From positions 1 through 26,131 of the IMG/VR virus record IMGVR_UViG_3300005253_001103: a DNA stretch of 26,131 nucleotides; one strand, given 5' to 3'. The notes beneath the pieces were generated by a model, which was not told the DNA's origin, searched no databases, and saw nothing but the letters and a program-made list of their open reading frames with translations. The translations under genes were made by a program, and so were the position numbers. Shown piece by piece: positions 15,126-21,830 of the stretch. Source of the DNA: a virus. Within the stretch, counting starts at the first letter, position 1. Each line of letters opens with the position of its first letter.

Positions 15126-15411
15126 TGCTCTGCCTCGCTTCCAAAATTTCCTCCATCAGCTCGACGCCCTGCCCGCGAGCCGCCGTCTCCTGCGAGGACA
15201 TCATCTCCACCGCCTGCTGGGGCGCGGCAGGGCTGAGCAGGAACGCCTTGCGCTCCTCGCCCCTGAGGGGTTCGGTGAAGGGGAGGAAGCCATCCTGCAT
15301 AAAGTTCTCCAAGTTCCGTCTCAGCGTCTCCTCGAACACCTCTAGCCCGTGTTTCACCAGGGCGTTGATGTGCTTGGCCGACATCTCGCGGTTGAGCAGC
15401 TCATCGGGCAC
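15106..15411 (-). CDS. Small helical protein, 101 aa
   Basis: A GTG start with an AAGAGG site upstream lies inside the end of the 40-aa basic gene. The product is acidic and nearly all helical (LLNREMSAKHINALVKHGLEV), with a second helix near the C-terminus (GVELMEEILEAR). There are no cysteines or membrane segments. Its place between the portal and the coiled-coil virion protein suggests a portal-associated or assembly function. It overlaps both neighbours by 11 and 20 bases, so it is coupled to them. Not recognised as a named family. Confidence 0.65.
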   Translation of the reverse strand: MPDELLNREMSAKHINALVKHGLEVFEETLRRNLENFMQDGFLPFTEPLRGEERKAFLLSPAAPQQAVEMMSSQETAARGQGVELMEEILEARQSNGQQAS

Positions 15412-15523
15412 GGCGCTTTAGCCTCTTCGCTTCGATTACCTTTCCCTTGTGAAATGCGAGGCGCACTTTCTTACCACTCTTCGTCGTCTTAACCCTGAAG
15501 CGCGTTCCTTTCGGGGTTGGCAC
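15401..15523 (-). CDS. Small basic protein, 40 aa
   Basis: The GTG start shares its first base with the last base of the portal TAG (TAGTG), with a GAGGGGTGG site upstream inside the portal gene. The product starts PTPKGTRFRVKTTKSGKK and continues VRLAFHKGKVIEAKRLK. It is strongly basic with a two- or three-strand pattern, like short proteins often found beside phage portal genes. It is too short for most gene finders. It overlaps the next GTG by 11 bases. Possible roles include nucleic-acid binding in the head or portal vertex, but this is not shown. Confidence 0.6.
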   Translation of the reverse strand: MPTPKGTRFRVKTTKSGKKVRLAFHKGKVIEAKRLKRRAR

Positions 15524-17412
15524 TACTGGGCCACCCCTCGTGCCCCTCCGCCCACGGCTGCCGGCGCCGGTGCGCCGGGCTCGCTCTGCACAGGCGGCAC
15601 TATGGGCAAGCCCTGGCCGGGCACGGACCCCGCCGCTGGGCGGGCGGGCCTCGCCTCGCCACCCTCTTCTTGCTGCACCATCGCGGGCAGCCCCAGCTCC
15701 ATCGCTATCTGCTGGGCTATCTGGGGGGCCATCTGCTTGATGAACTGGATAGCAAACTCGTTCGCAGCCTCAGCCGACGCGAGGCCGACTTTGTCGAGAT
15801 CCACCTGCCTGGTCTCCCGCACAGGATCGTCAAACTTCTTGCCCATGAGGGTGCTGCGGGCCATGAAGCCCAGCTCCACGTCGCGCCGGTCCGACTCATC
15901 CTCTGCAAATTGGACTACGCGGGGTACGCTTTCGAGCCTCACTTCGAGGTCGATGTCCTCCAGGTCTTCGGGCTTGATCGTCACCATCGGGCGTATGCGG
16001 GTGTCCTCGCCCTGCGCTATCTGCATGACGGGTATCGTGACGGACAGCCCCACCGCCTTGATCTGCTCTGCCGCCAGTAGGAAGAGTTCGTGCCAGGCAC
16101 TAGCGATGTTGGTCAGGGGCGGTTCCAGGAAGTCCTGGGCGCCCTCCATCTGCTGGGCGCGGTCGTAGCCCGATGAAGCGTCTATCGGCACGCCTGGGCT
16201 GAGGATGCTGGGGAAGCCGGCATCCCGAAACTCGGCCAGGAGCTGCTGGTGAGTGGCGAGGAGCATGTTCATGTCGGGTGAGGGTACCGGTTCCCAATGG
16301 TATCCATCTCCCGCATCGGGCCAAGTATCCTGCGAGGTATCAAGCATGACAACGTTTCGCTCGTTGTCAGGACGCGCCATGATGGAGGAGAAGTCATCAG
16401 CGCGGCTACCGTCTTTCACCCGCTGATACGGGGCACGACCCGTCTTGAGGGCGCTGCTCGTTATCAGGGTTCCCGTGATGTTCAGCAGCTCGGCCAGAGA
16501 GTAAAGCGGGGCGAGGAGCGGCCTGAAATACTGCCACGGCTCGTCCCCCGTGCCCTCGTGCCCCGGCGAGAAGGCGTAGCGCGGGCGGCCTGCTGGGTTG
16601 GGCGAACTCCGCAGGAGCAACCTCCGCCTGTCCGTGGCCCCGCCAGTATCCCCGTCATTCGTTATCGCCTCGTAGATGTGGCCGTTTGTCTCGACGTGAT
16701 AGAAGCGGATGGTGGTAGGCGTGGCCTCCTGCGGGTGCTTTGACTTGAGGTCGGATGTGATGGCCGTAAAGTCCGCATTGTCCGCAAGACCGTAGGAGAC
16801 GGTGAGCTGGTCGATGCCTACGCGCCCGATCTCTGCCACCATCGACATGTCATCGTTCCAGAAGACGCGCAGCGGGTCCGGGGCGCGCAGCTCGAACGGG
16901 TTGCCCTCGAAGCCGTCCTTGAAGAGCACCTTGAGTTTCCTCGGCAATTCCTCGATCCTGCCGCCCAGCTTGCCGAAGAGTTTGTTGCGGACGTGCGGCG
17001 CCCAGTCGAGATGACGGATGCCCACGAAGTCCGACACCTGATAACGGATGGCGCGGTCGTCGGGGGCGCGGATGCGGCTGGTGCGCTTGCGGCGCAGGTC
17101 GTGGTAGAGGCGGTAGAAGAAGTTTTCGATGTTCTGCGCCTTCTCGACCGAGATGGACGCTTGTTTCCGCGACGCCACCAGTATCTTGATGTTGGCGGAG
17201 CGCAGGCGGTTGGCGTACCTATCCTCCGCAACTTCCAGGCCAGCGGTCTTGTACTCCAGCTTCTCGGAGATGCCGCTGATCGCCACATCGACCATGCGGC
17301 GGCGCAGGTTGCGGCGGTTCTGCACCCGCGTCCGGGTGTTGGCGAAGGACTCGTCGCGCTCCAGGCTGTCCGCCAGCCGGATCAGTTCTTCAACGTCGAG
17401 CGGCTCAGGAAT
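15523..17412 (-). CDS. Portal protein, 629 aa, probable ATT start
   Basis: Called from position directly after the terminase and from its character. A mixed N-terminal half contains FYRLYHDLRRKRT and HLDWAPHVRNKLFGKLGG. A long helical central region follows (PLYSLAELLNITGTLITSSALKTGR). Its C-terminal part carries EFAIQFIKQMAPQIAQQIAMEL before a Pro/Ala-rich tail. The first in-frame ATG, GTG or TTG is the GTG at 17325. However, 29 further coding-like codons (PEPLDVEELIRLADSLERDE) precede it, and a perfect AGGAGG lies 9 bases before an ATT at 17412. I place the start there. The portal ring at one capsid vertex is the DNA channel and docking site for the terminase (family knowledge). Its stop overlaps the next GTG by one base. 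Confidence 0.8.
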   Translation of the reverse strand: MPEPLDVEELIRLADSLERDESFANTRTRVQNRRNLRRRMVDVAISGISEKLEYKTAGLEVAEDRYANRLRSANIKILVASRKQASISVEKAQNIENFFYRLYHDLRRKRTSRIRAPDDRAIRYQVSDFVGIRHLDWAPHVRNKLFGKLGGRIEELPRKLKVLFKDGFEGNPFELRAPDPLRVFWNDDMSMVAEIGRVGIDQLTVSYGLADNADFTAITSDLKSKHPQEATPTTIRFYHVETNGHIYEAITNDGDTGGATDRRRLLLRSSPNPAGRPRYAFSPGHEGTGDEPWQYFRPLLAPLYSLAELLNITGTLITSSALKTGRAPYQRVKDGSRADDFSSIMARPDNERNVVMLDTSQDTWPDAGDGYHWEPVPSPDMNMLLATHQQLLAEFRDAGFPSILSPGVPIDASSGYDRAQQMEGAQDFLEPPLTNIASAWHELFLLAAEQIKAVGLSVTIPVMQIAQGEDTRIRPMVTIKPEDLEDIDLEVRLESVPRVVQFAEDESDRRDVELGFMARSTLMGKKFDDPVRETRQVDLDKVGLASAEAANEFAIQFIKQMAPQIAQQIAMELGLPAMVQQEEGGEARPARPAAGSVPGQGLPIVPPVQSEPGAPAPAAVGGGARGVAQ

Positions 17413-17490
17413 GAGAAACGCCCTCCTGCTTGTCGCAGTGGGCGGTTGTGTGGCCCGTGACAGTGGGCCGAACGTCCCGTGTTGCTTAAC
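17413..17490 (-). promoter_or_regulatory. Portal leader with hairpin and strong ribosome site
   Basis: This 78-base leader separates a zinc-ribbon gene from the portal. It holds a GGCCC/GGGCC stem with an 8-base loop at 17452-17469 and the AGGAGG site at 17422-17427. The upstream zinc-ribbon stop is in the same frame as the portal, so readthrough would give a fused protein. No canonical start lies in the leader. Confidence 0.45.
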
Positions 17491-17691
17491 TTAGATTACG
17501 TCTAGTGTAGCAGCTTCGTCAAGCTCCTTGTCGGTTCCGCACTCCTCGCAGGTGATGACGCAGGAGTCTGCTCGCACCACGCGGCCCTTCCAGCGCACGA
17601 TGATCTGCCCGTCGGGGCGGCGGCGCCCGATCTTGTTGCCGCAGTCAGGGCAATAGATTTCCATCATCGGGGGACGGGGGTCCTGGTTCAT
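17491..17691 (-). CDS. Zinc-ribbon protein, 66 aa
   Basis: Two CxxC knuckles, CPDCGNK (near residue 14) and CEECGTD (near 48), are separated by a strand-rich basic segment (GQIIVRWKGRVVRADS). This is the layout of a small zinc ribbon, and the second half (CVITCEECG) loosely recalls Com-type fingers. The ATG overlaps the terminase TGA (ATGA). Met9 or Met10 are alternative starts. It sits just before the structured leader of the portal gene, a place that would suit a local regulator of translation. This role is inferred from context only. Confidence 0.7.
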   Translation of the reverse strand: MNQDPRPPMMEIYCPDCGNKIGRRRPDGQIIVRWKGRVVRADSCVITCEECGTDKELDEAATLDVI

Positions 17692-19235
17692 ACCAGCAAC
17701 TTCCTACTAGGCTCCCGCACTCTCGGCCGCTGCCACCACTTCTTGCCCCGCCGCTCCTCCGCAGGGTTGCCGTAGCGGATGGGGCCTAGCTTGTTCCTGT
17801 CCCGCATCTCAAAGCGGTGCTTCTCGCGCTCAACATGGTAGATGAGCTGGGTGAGGGCCACCACGATGTCATCGTTACTCCCTTCGGGGTAGGCCATCAT
17901 CTCGGCCAGGAACTGCGGCACCCAATCGTCGGTCCCTTTCCTAGCAGAGAACTCAGGCGACGGTAGCCACAGCCGCCCCTCGTCAAGGGCGGGCGTGATC
18001 TGGTCTACCCAGTCGAGCTGCGCCGGACCGCCGCGTTGCCCCGGCGGGAGTACGGGCACGACGTTGCCGTACATGCTCGCATCGCCGGTCAGCTCCTGCA
18101 CGGCAGGTTGTCCGGTGGCCTTTGCCTCGATGACGGTGGTATCCACCATAAACCGGTTCGCCGCGCCCCTGATCGTATCTCGAACGCGGGCGTACTCCAT
18201 CTTGTCCCGATACATCATCATCACATAGTACTTCCAGGTCTTCGTCAGGACGACGATGAGGCCCACGGTGTACGATCTCCCGGTGAGGGTCCCGGCCGTG
18301 TCCCAGGTGGCGAAGACGTGGCGGATCTCCTCGGGCTTCGGTGCCCAGTCGAAGCGGTTGCGGAACATGTCGCGCTTGAACATGATCCCTTCATACGGGG
18401 TGATCTCGTTCTGGTACTGGAGGGCGAAGGACATGGGCTGCCGCTTCCTCAGCCCCTCCAGGTATTCCACGGTGAAGCGTTCGGGCCAGTAGGAAGAGCC
18501 GTCGTCACCGAGCGCCTTCATGTAGAGCGTGTGCCAGCCCTGGTTCATCGCCCAGGCTGCGGAGTCCTCTTCGTGCCACCTCGTACAGATCTTGATCGCC
18601 CGGCCCCAGGGAACGAGGACGGGCATCGCCGTGTTCTCGTGCCAGTGTAGGTTCTTCTCCCGTTCCAGCTTAGACCTCGTGTTCTCCTCGTCGTCGGTGT
18701 CGTCAAAGACGATGATCACGGCGCGGGCGCCGAGGAGCGGCCCGCCGACGCCGGTGGCGATGAAGTTGGAGTGGAGGGCGGTGTTGCCATCCACCTTCCA
18801 TTCCGGCTCCGACCACTTCTCCTTGTGTGGCTTGACGCGGGAGAAGCACGCCTGAAATGCGGCGTTTCCCTGGATCGTCGCCTTGATCGCGTTCGACACC
18901 TTGTACGCCTGGTGGGCGGTGTTGGAGGTGTAGGAGACGCGGAACTCGTTGGCCCAGTTGCCGCCCTCTAGCGAGGCCCGGCCCAGGCGCCACTCCAGCC
19001 AGCCCTGCACGAGATACGTCTTCGCCGCGCCACGGGGGGCGACGATGAGAGAGTGGCCGAGGGAGTCGTCCGTGAGGACGTTGATGATCTCCATGTGGTG
19101 TTTCGCCGGCAGGGCGCCGCCGCCGAAGAGCTCCGGCATGTCCGTGTCATGGACCAGGGCCATGTAGGAGGGGAAGTGCTCCCGCGCCCGCTCCACGTAG
19201 GCCCGCGTGGTCTCGTCTAAGGCCTTACGAGGCAT
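17688..19235 (-). CDS. terL: Terminase large subunit, 515 aa
   Basis: The DNA-packaging motor ATPase and nuclease. Residues 66-73 (APRGAAKT) are the Walker A loop, VIIVFDD (173-179) is Walker B with the catalytic acid near EE, and CTRWHEED (217-224) is a coupling segment. The RNase H-like nuclease shows acidic residues in ATWDTAGT (309-316), VIEAKATG (368-375) and GSNDDIVVAL (452-461). Length is typical. The frame opens with a TTG four codons earlier. I prefer the ATG at 19235, which has GAGGG 5 bases upstream. It overlaps the end of the nuclease gene by 11 bases. It works with the small subunit and the portal, both in this window. Confidence 0.95.
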   Translation of the reverse strand: MPRKALDETTRAYVERAREHFPSYMALVHDTDMPELFGGGALPAKHHMEIINVLTDDSLGHSLIVAPRGAAKTYLVQGWLEWRLGRASLEGGNWANEFRVSYTSNTAHQAYKVSNAIKATIQGNAAFQACFSRVKPHKEKWSEPEWKVDGNTALHSNFIATGVGGPLLGARAVIIVFDDTDDEENTRSKLEREKNLHWHENTAMPVLVPWGRAIKICTRWHEEDSAAWAMNQGWHTLYMKALGDDGSSYWPERFTVEYLEGLRKRQPMSFALQYQNEITPYEGIMFKRDMFRNRFDWAPKPEEIRHVFATWDTAGTLTGRSYTVGLIVVLTKTWKYYVMMMYRDKMEYARVRDTIRGAANRFMVDTTVIEAKATGQPAVQELTGDASMYGNVVPVLPPGQRGGPAQLDWVDQITPALDEGRLWLPSPEFSARKGTDDWVPQFLAEMMAYPEGSNDDIVVALTQLIYHVEREKHRFEMRDRNKLGPIRYGNPAEERRGKKWWQRPRVREPSRKLLV

Positions 19236-19767
19236 GGCTGCCCTCAAAACGTGCGGTACTTGCAGCCTCGAAAGCTGCCTGTAGACGATCTGAATCGCAG
19301 GTGCCCTTCCACCTCTCTTCGGTACAGACGCAAGCAGCGAACACAGTTTGAGTTGCGCCCCCTAGATAAAATCCGAGTGCGGGACACTTGCGACAGCCAG
19401 ACAATTCCCCCCCAGACTGAGTATCGAAATGGTTAGGGTAGTAGAGTGCAGCCCTATATTGTCCTGGGTATGGTCGCCCCTCTAGGAGGATACCTTCAGT
19501 TCCTGATTTCGTTACTAATTCTTCAATGGGCGGATACACCGCCATGTTTTCGAGCCTCGGCTTTATCTCAACCCAGATCTGCTCTCCTGGCAAATAGAAG
19601 TCTGGCAAATACCAGCGCTTCTCCAACTGAAACCCTTCTGGCTCATAATCGTATTCGGTGCCATACGTGTCAAAAAACACAGCCCACCTAGCCTCCAACC
19701 GAGATCGGAAAAGATGCCCGTTCCAATACGTATCAATTGGCTTAAGCTGCCCCATCCCACCACCCAT
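19225..19767 (-). CDS. PD-(D/E)XK-type endonuclease, 180 aa
   Basis: The motif set is clear: RSRLEARWAVFFD (residues 21-33, with E25), then YLPDFYLP (D56) and VEIKP (E67 and K69). This is the P-D-x(10)-E-x-K arrangement of a metal-dependent nuclease core. The C-terminal half has a cysteine cluster (GCRKCPALG, ACVC) that may hold zinc. It sits just upstream of the terminase large subunit, overlapping its start by 11 bases. The region is visibly poorer in GC than its flanks, suggesting recent arrival, as expected for a free-standing homing-type nuclease. It could equally aid packaging or DNA degradation. The start is uncertain: M1 or M5, both within a G-rich stretch. Confidence 0.8.
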   Translation of the reverse strand: MGGGMGQLKPIDTYWNGHLFRSRLEARWAVFFDTYGTEYDYEPEGFQLEKRWYLPDFYLPGEQIWVEIKPRLENMAVYPPIEELVTKSGTEGILLEGRPYPGQYRAALYYPNHFDTQSGGELSGCRKCPALGFYLGGATQTVFAACVCTEERWKGTCDSDRLQAAFEAASTARFEGSHAS

Positions 19768-19843
19768 CCTTGTGCTCGCACTCCCAGTAGGCCCCGCAGC
19801 GGGGGCAGAGATCGGGCGCGACCTGGGAACCCCAGTTAGGCAT
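19742..19843 (-). CDS. Very small zinc-binding protein, 33 aa
   Basis: The protein contains CPRCGAYWECEH, giving three cysteines and a histidine able to bind one zinc, and ends WWDGAA. The ATG overlaps the stop of the upstream gene by 8 bases (ATGCCTAA), the recurring junction in this window. It overlaps the start of the nuclease gene by 26 bases. Such tiny proteins with CPRCGAYW cores recur in environmental phages (from memory of the type). Function unknown. Confidence 0.55.
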   Translation of the reverse strand: MPNWGSQVAPDLCPRCGAYWECEHKDGWWDGAA

Positions 19844-20039
19844 GGGTCTTCTCGAACTCTTTTCTCTGCACTTCCAGAAACGCCCCCCAGGCATCCTCCA
19901 CCATCAAGGCAGGCAGCAGGCTATCGCCCACGCCGTCGCTTGCCAGCCGATAGAAGCGATCCCCCACATCGTTCTCTATCAGGGCGACTACCCGCCCCCA
20001 CGGACTGTGAAAGCCCTGGGGCACCGGAGTCTCAGGCAT
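19836..20039 (-). CDS. Hypothetical protein, 67 aa
   Basis: A small, mostly helical, acidic protein with several aromatic residues (FHSPWGRVVALIENDVGDRFYRLASDG). A GTG one codon upstream is an alternative start, but the ATG at 20039 fits the repeated 8-base overlap with the previous gene (ATGCCTGA). The C-terminus (FEKTHA) ends in the Ala imposed by the next ATGCCTAA junction. No cysteines or membrane segment. Function unknown. Confidence 0.6.
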   Translation of the reverse strand: MPETPVPQGFHSPWGRVVALIENDVGDRFYRLASDGVGDSLLPALMVEDAWGAFLEVQRKEFEKTHA

Positions 20040-20277
20040 CACGCACCACGCGCTTCTTCACGATGGCCTCGGCGGGGATGATGGTTAACTGGCACCAGGG
20101 CTCGTTAGCCGGGCCGACATCATGCGACGTCGCTATCGCCAGATGGTCGTCATTTTCTGCCACCAGGAAGCCGATGCTCTCAATTAGGGCAGCGCCGCGC
20201 TCTGCGTCGTAGCGGTCCCAGCCATGGAGGGCGACAGAGTCGCGCCAGGTGACGTGGACGACCTTGAGCTTAGGCAT
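20032..20277 (-). CDS. Hypothetical phage protein, 81 aa
   Basis: The product begins MPKLKVVHVTWRDSV and contains GFLVAENDDHLAIATSHD followed by PWCQLTIIPAEAIVKK, a compact alternating-strand pattern that looks like a small beta-barrel. The frame extends to a GTG at 20289, but the ATG at 20277 matches the 8-base ATGCCTAA overlap with the upstream zinc-ribbon gene. I recall similar short proteins in phage genomes but can give no function. It overlaps the next gene by 8 bases. Confidence 0.68.
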   Translation of the reverse strand: MPKLKVVHVTWRDSVALHGWDRYDAERGAALIESIGFLVAENDDHLAIATSHDVGPANEPWCQLTIIPAEAIVKKRVVRDA

Positions 20278-20395
20278 CGCTGTACCCACATTTCGGACAC
20301 TTTACGATGAAGGGCATTCCCAACTCAGTCCACTTGTGTCCGCAGGCGCCACAAGTCACGATCATCGGCCACTTACGAAGGCCGGGCTTAGCCAT
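20270..20395 (-). CDS. Zinc-ribbon protein, 41 aa
   Basis: Two CxxC knuckles, CGACGHKW and CPKCGYSD, are separated by about 16 residues (ELGMPFIVK between), a minimal rubredoxin-like zinc ribbon. The ATG overlaps the stop of the 17-aa ORF by 8 bases (ATGGCTAA), and the TAA overlaps the next ATG in the recurring ATGCCTAA. Such fingers bind RNA, DNA or protein. With several others nearby, it may be a small regulator. Confidence 0.68.
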   Translation of the reverse strand: MAKPGLRKWPMIVTCGACGHKWTELGMPFIVKCPKCGYSDA

Positions 20396-20441
20396 CACGC
20401 TTCCGTTTCTTCGGCACCACCCGGCCGCAGTCGGCGCACAT
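20388..20441 (-). CDS. Possible 17-aa CxxC peptide
   Basis: MCADCGRVVPKKRKRDG has one CxxC and a basic tail. An AAGGGG site lies 8 bases upstream of the ATG, which comes one base after the upstream TGA. Its stop overlaps the start of the zinc-ribbon gene by 8 bases. It is very short and may only serve to couple translation. It could be a real half-ribbon that dimerises, but the support is thin. Confidence 0.35.
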   Translation of the reverse strand: MCADCGRVVPKKRKRDG

Positions 20442-20442
20442 C

Positions 20443-20658
20443 TCAGGAACCCCTTTCCCTAATGCGCCGGAGAGATGGCACTGCCTCCTCGCACGTAGCG
20501 CACATCCCCGCGTGCCTCCCCCAGCGTGCCTGGAACGGGCCTATATGCCACCAGAACCGGTAGCCATGCAGCCCACTGCGGTTCCTGAAAGCGAACCAGT
20601 GCCACCACTCTCGGGCGAAGACCGCAACCCAGAGTCTACCAGCATTGATATCTAGCAC
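20443..20658 (-). CDS. Aromatic-rich small protein, 71 aa
   Basis: The middle is unusually rich in Trp, Phe and Arg (WHWFAFRNRSG, then GYRFWWHIGPFQARWG). It is followed by a single CATC knuckle and a basic end. The start is a GTG with only a distant AAGG. The aromatic density suggests a membrane-surface or stacking role, but no clear transmembrane span is present. It has only half of a zinc ribbon, and the other half may be in the next 17-aa ORF (CADC). Function unknown. Confidence 0.55.
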   Translation of the reverse strand: MLDINAGRLWVAVFAREWWHWFAFRNRSGLHGYRFWWHIGPFQARWGRHAGMCATCEEAVPSLRRIRERGS

Positions 20659-20673
20659 AGGGAACTAGCCTTT

Positions 20674-20877
20674 TTACACAGTAGGAACATGTCTCAGGAA
20701 CCTTCTAGCATAACTCATAGCTTGGCGAACGGGACCAAACTGCACCAGGCGGGCTGCTTGGCCGATGCCCCCCAGGGTGCTTGTTGCGCTGCCCCCACCC
20801 CCGCCCTTAGCGCTTCGGGATAGGGGGACTCGCTCGTAGACGTGGAGGATCGCACTATATGCCTTAAGTGAAGTCAT
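20674..20877 (-). CDS. Possible small protein, 67 aa
   Basis: The product has a helical N-terminus (SLKAYSAILHVYERV), a five-glycine run and a basic helical C-terminus (QAMSYARRFLRHV). The ATG has no convincing ribosome site. It lies 15 bases before the next gene and fills a gap in an otherwise packed region. There are no motifs. It could be spurious. Confidence 0.4.
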   Translation of the reverse strand: MTSLKAYSAILHVYERVPLSRSAKGGGGGSATSTLGGIGQAARLVQFGPVRQAMSYARRFLRHVPTV

Positions 20878-20904
20878 ATTGAGTCTGTACTTGACACGTT
20901 ATGG

Positions 20905-21057
20905 CTAGCCCTCAGGCTCCACGTCTGAGCCGGGGTGATCGGGGTCACGCTCCGGCTCGTACCCAGGACGGGGAAGGGCGCTCGGTCCAGTGACCCCGCC
21001 GAAGGGGTCGAGGCCGTGCACTTCCCCAGCCTCGCCGCAGTGCCGACACCGGGGCAT
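20905..21057 (-). CDS. Small CxxC protein, 50 aa
   Basis: The N-terminus reads MPRCRHCGEAGEVHG with one CxxC and a following histidine. The rest is Pro/Gly/Asp-rich and acidic, likely unstructured. The ATG shares its first base with the TGA of the terminase small subunit gene (TGATG). It is too short for most gene finders. A half zinc ribbon followed by a flexible tail suggests a protein- or RNA-binding peptide. Confidence 0.55.
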   Translation of the reverse strand: MPRCRHCGEAGEVHGLDPFGGVTGPSALPRPGYEPERDPDHPGSDVEPEG

Positions 21058-21644
21058 CACTCCACCACCTCGCCCTCCACCACGTCCCCGGGGTCACGAG
21101 GTATCGGGATGCTCGCGTCATGCTCCACAGTCCAGCCCGGCAGCTCTGCCACTTCCCCCTCTACCGTGTCCTGGTCCTGTTCAGGTGCCGGCAGGCTCTT
21201 CAGGGCCAGCTCTGCCAGGGCGCGCTGCCGGGCCGGGGACAGGGCCTCGACCGAGAAGGTGACGTGCTGGTCTATCGTGGTCTCTACCTTAGCCTCAAAG
21301 CGCCTGGCGAAGTCCTGGGGCCGACGGCGCTCCTCCCTAGTCATGAGGGCCACCCAGTTGCCCTTGCGCCCGTGCTCGGTGATCAGATCCAGCAGGGCAT
21401 CCACGCGCTGAGCCTCAGCCAGGTTTACCACCTTCGCAAACCGGACATGTGAACCGTGTTCCTCGCCGTCCTGGAGCTGCGCTTGTCCCAGCTTGTACCA
21501 CTCGTAGGCCGTACTCTCTCCAAGGCCTGCCAGGGTGCCAGCGGTGGTGATGGGGTGTCCCTTGCGGGTCGCCTGGTAGATGCGCCGTAGAACGCTGGGG
21601 TCGTCCGGCCTGGGCATCCGTGTCCGGTACTTGAGTTTAGGCAT
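21057..21644 (-). CDS. terS: Terminase small subunit, 195 aa
   Basis: Residues 28-58 (HPITTAGTLAGLGESTAYEWYKLGQAQ) form a helix-turn-helix of the kind used by small terminase subunits to bind the packaging site. A helical middle (about 65-140) suits ring assembly, and the acidic C-terminus (GEVVE-type) suits contact with the large subunit. A very good AAGGAG site lies 6 bases before the ATG. It is the first gene downstream of a strong minus-strand promoter. The large subunit lies about 1.8 kb downstream, separated by eight small genes and a nuclease, which is an unusually wide gap. Confidence 0.85.
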   Translation of the reverse strand: MPKLKYRTRMPRPDDPSVLRRIYQATRKGHPITTAGTLAGLGESTAYEWYKLGQAQLQDGEEHGSHVRFAKVVNLAEAQRVDALLDLITEHGRKGNWVALMTREERRRPQDFARRFEAKVETTIDQHVTFSVEALSPARQRALAELALKSLPAPEQDQDTVEGEVAELPGWTVEHDASIPIPRDPGDVVEGEVVE

Positions 21645-21666
21645 GTCGGCTCCTTAGTCTAGGTAC

Positions 21667-21681
21667 TAGGTCTAGGACCTA
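21667..21681. promoter_or_regulatory. Palindrome in the terminase leader, candidate operator
   Basis: TAGGTC-TAG-GACCTA is a perfect 6-bp inverted repeat with a 3-base centre. It lies about 20 bases downstream of the minus-strand -10 box and 22 bases before the terminase small subunit start. The surroundings hold further CTAG-containing copies (GTCTAGG at 21657-21663 and 21670-21676, GTCTAGT at 21699-21705). A phage repressor or a terminase recognition site could bind here. Confidence 0.5.
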
Positions 21682-21702
21682 CTGCCCACCCGCCGCCCGT
21701 CT

Positions 21703-21731
21703 AGTATGACCTAGTTCTTAGGCTGTGTCAA
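21703..21731 (-). promoter_or_regulatory. Sigma70-like promoter for the packaging and virion operon
   Basis: On the minus strand a perfect TTGACA (21731-21726) is followed after exactly 17 bases by CATACT (21708-21703), a four-out-of-six match to TATAAT. It fires toward the terminase small subunit gene. It is the most convincing start of transcription for the whole leftward block. Confidence 0.7.
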
Positions 21732-21765
21732 TACCCAGGCTTCACACATACATACCACAAGGGGG

Positions 21766-21794
21766 TTGACAGATGATGAATATGATGATACGGT
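21766..21794 (+). promoter_or_regulatory. Sigma70-like promoter for the rightward small-gene operon, with repeats
   Basis: A perfect TTGACA at 21766-21771 is followed after 17 bases by TACGGT at 21789-21794, a weaker -10. Two exact ATGATGA repeats (21773-21779 and 21782-21788), 9 bases apart, fill the spacer, so a regulator could bind between the boxes. The -35 is back to back with that of the leftward promoter, 34 bases apart. Confidence 0.6.
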
Positions 21795-21830
21795 GTATCT
21801 GTGGATAGACAAGAGGGTAAGGAGAGGGAG

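Noticed and set aside
15449-16168. Long plus-strand ORFs antisense to the portal
   Set aside because: The portal frame is coherent on the minus strand; these are shadows of GC-rich codon use.
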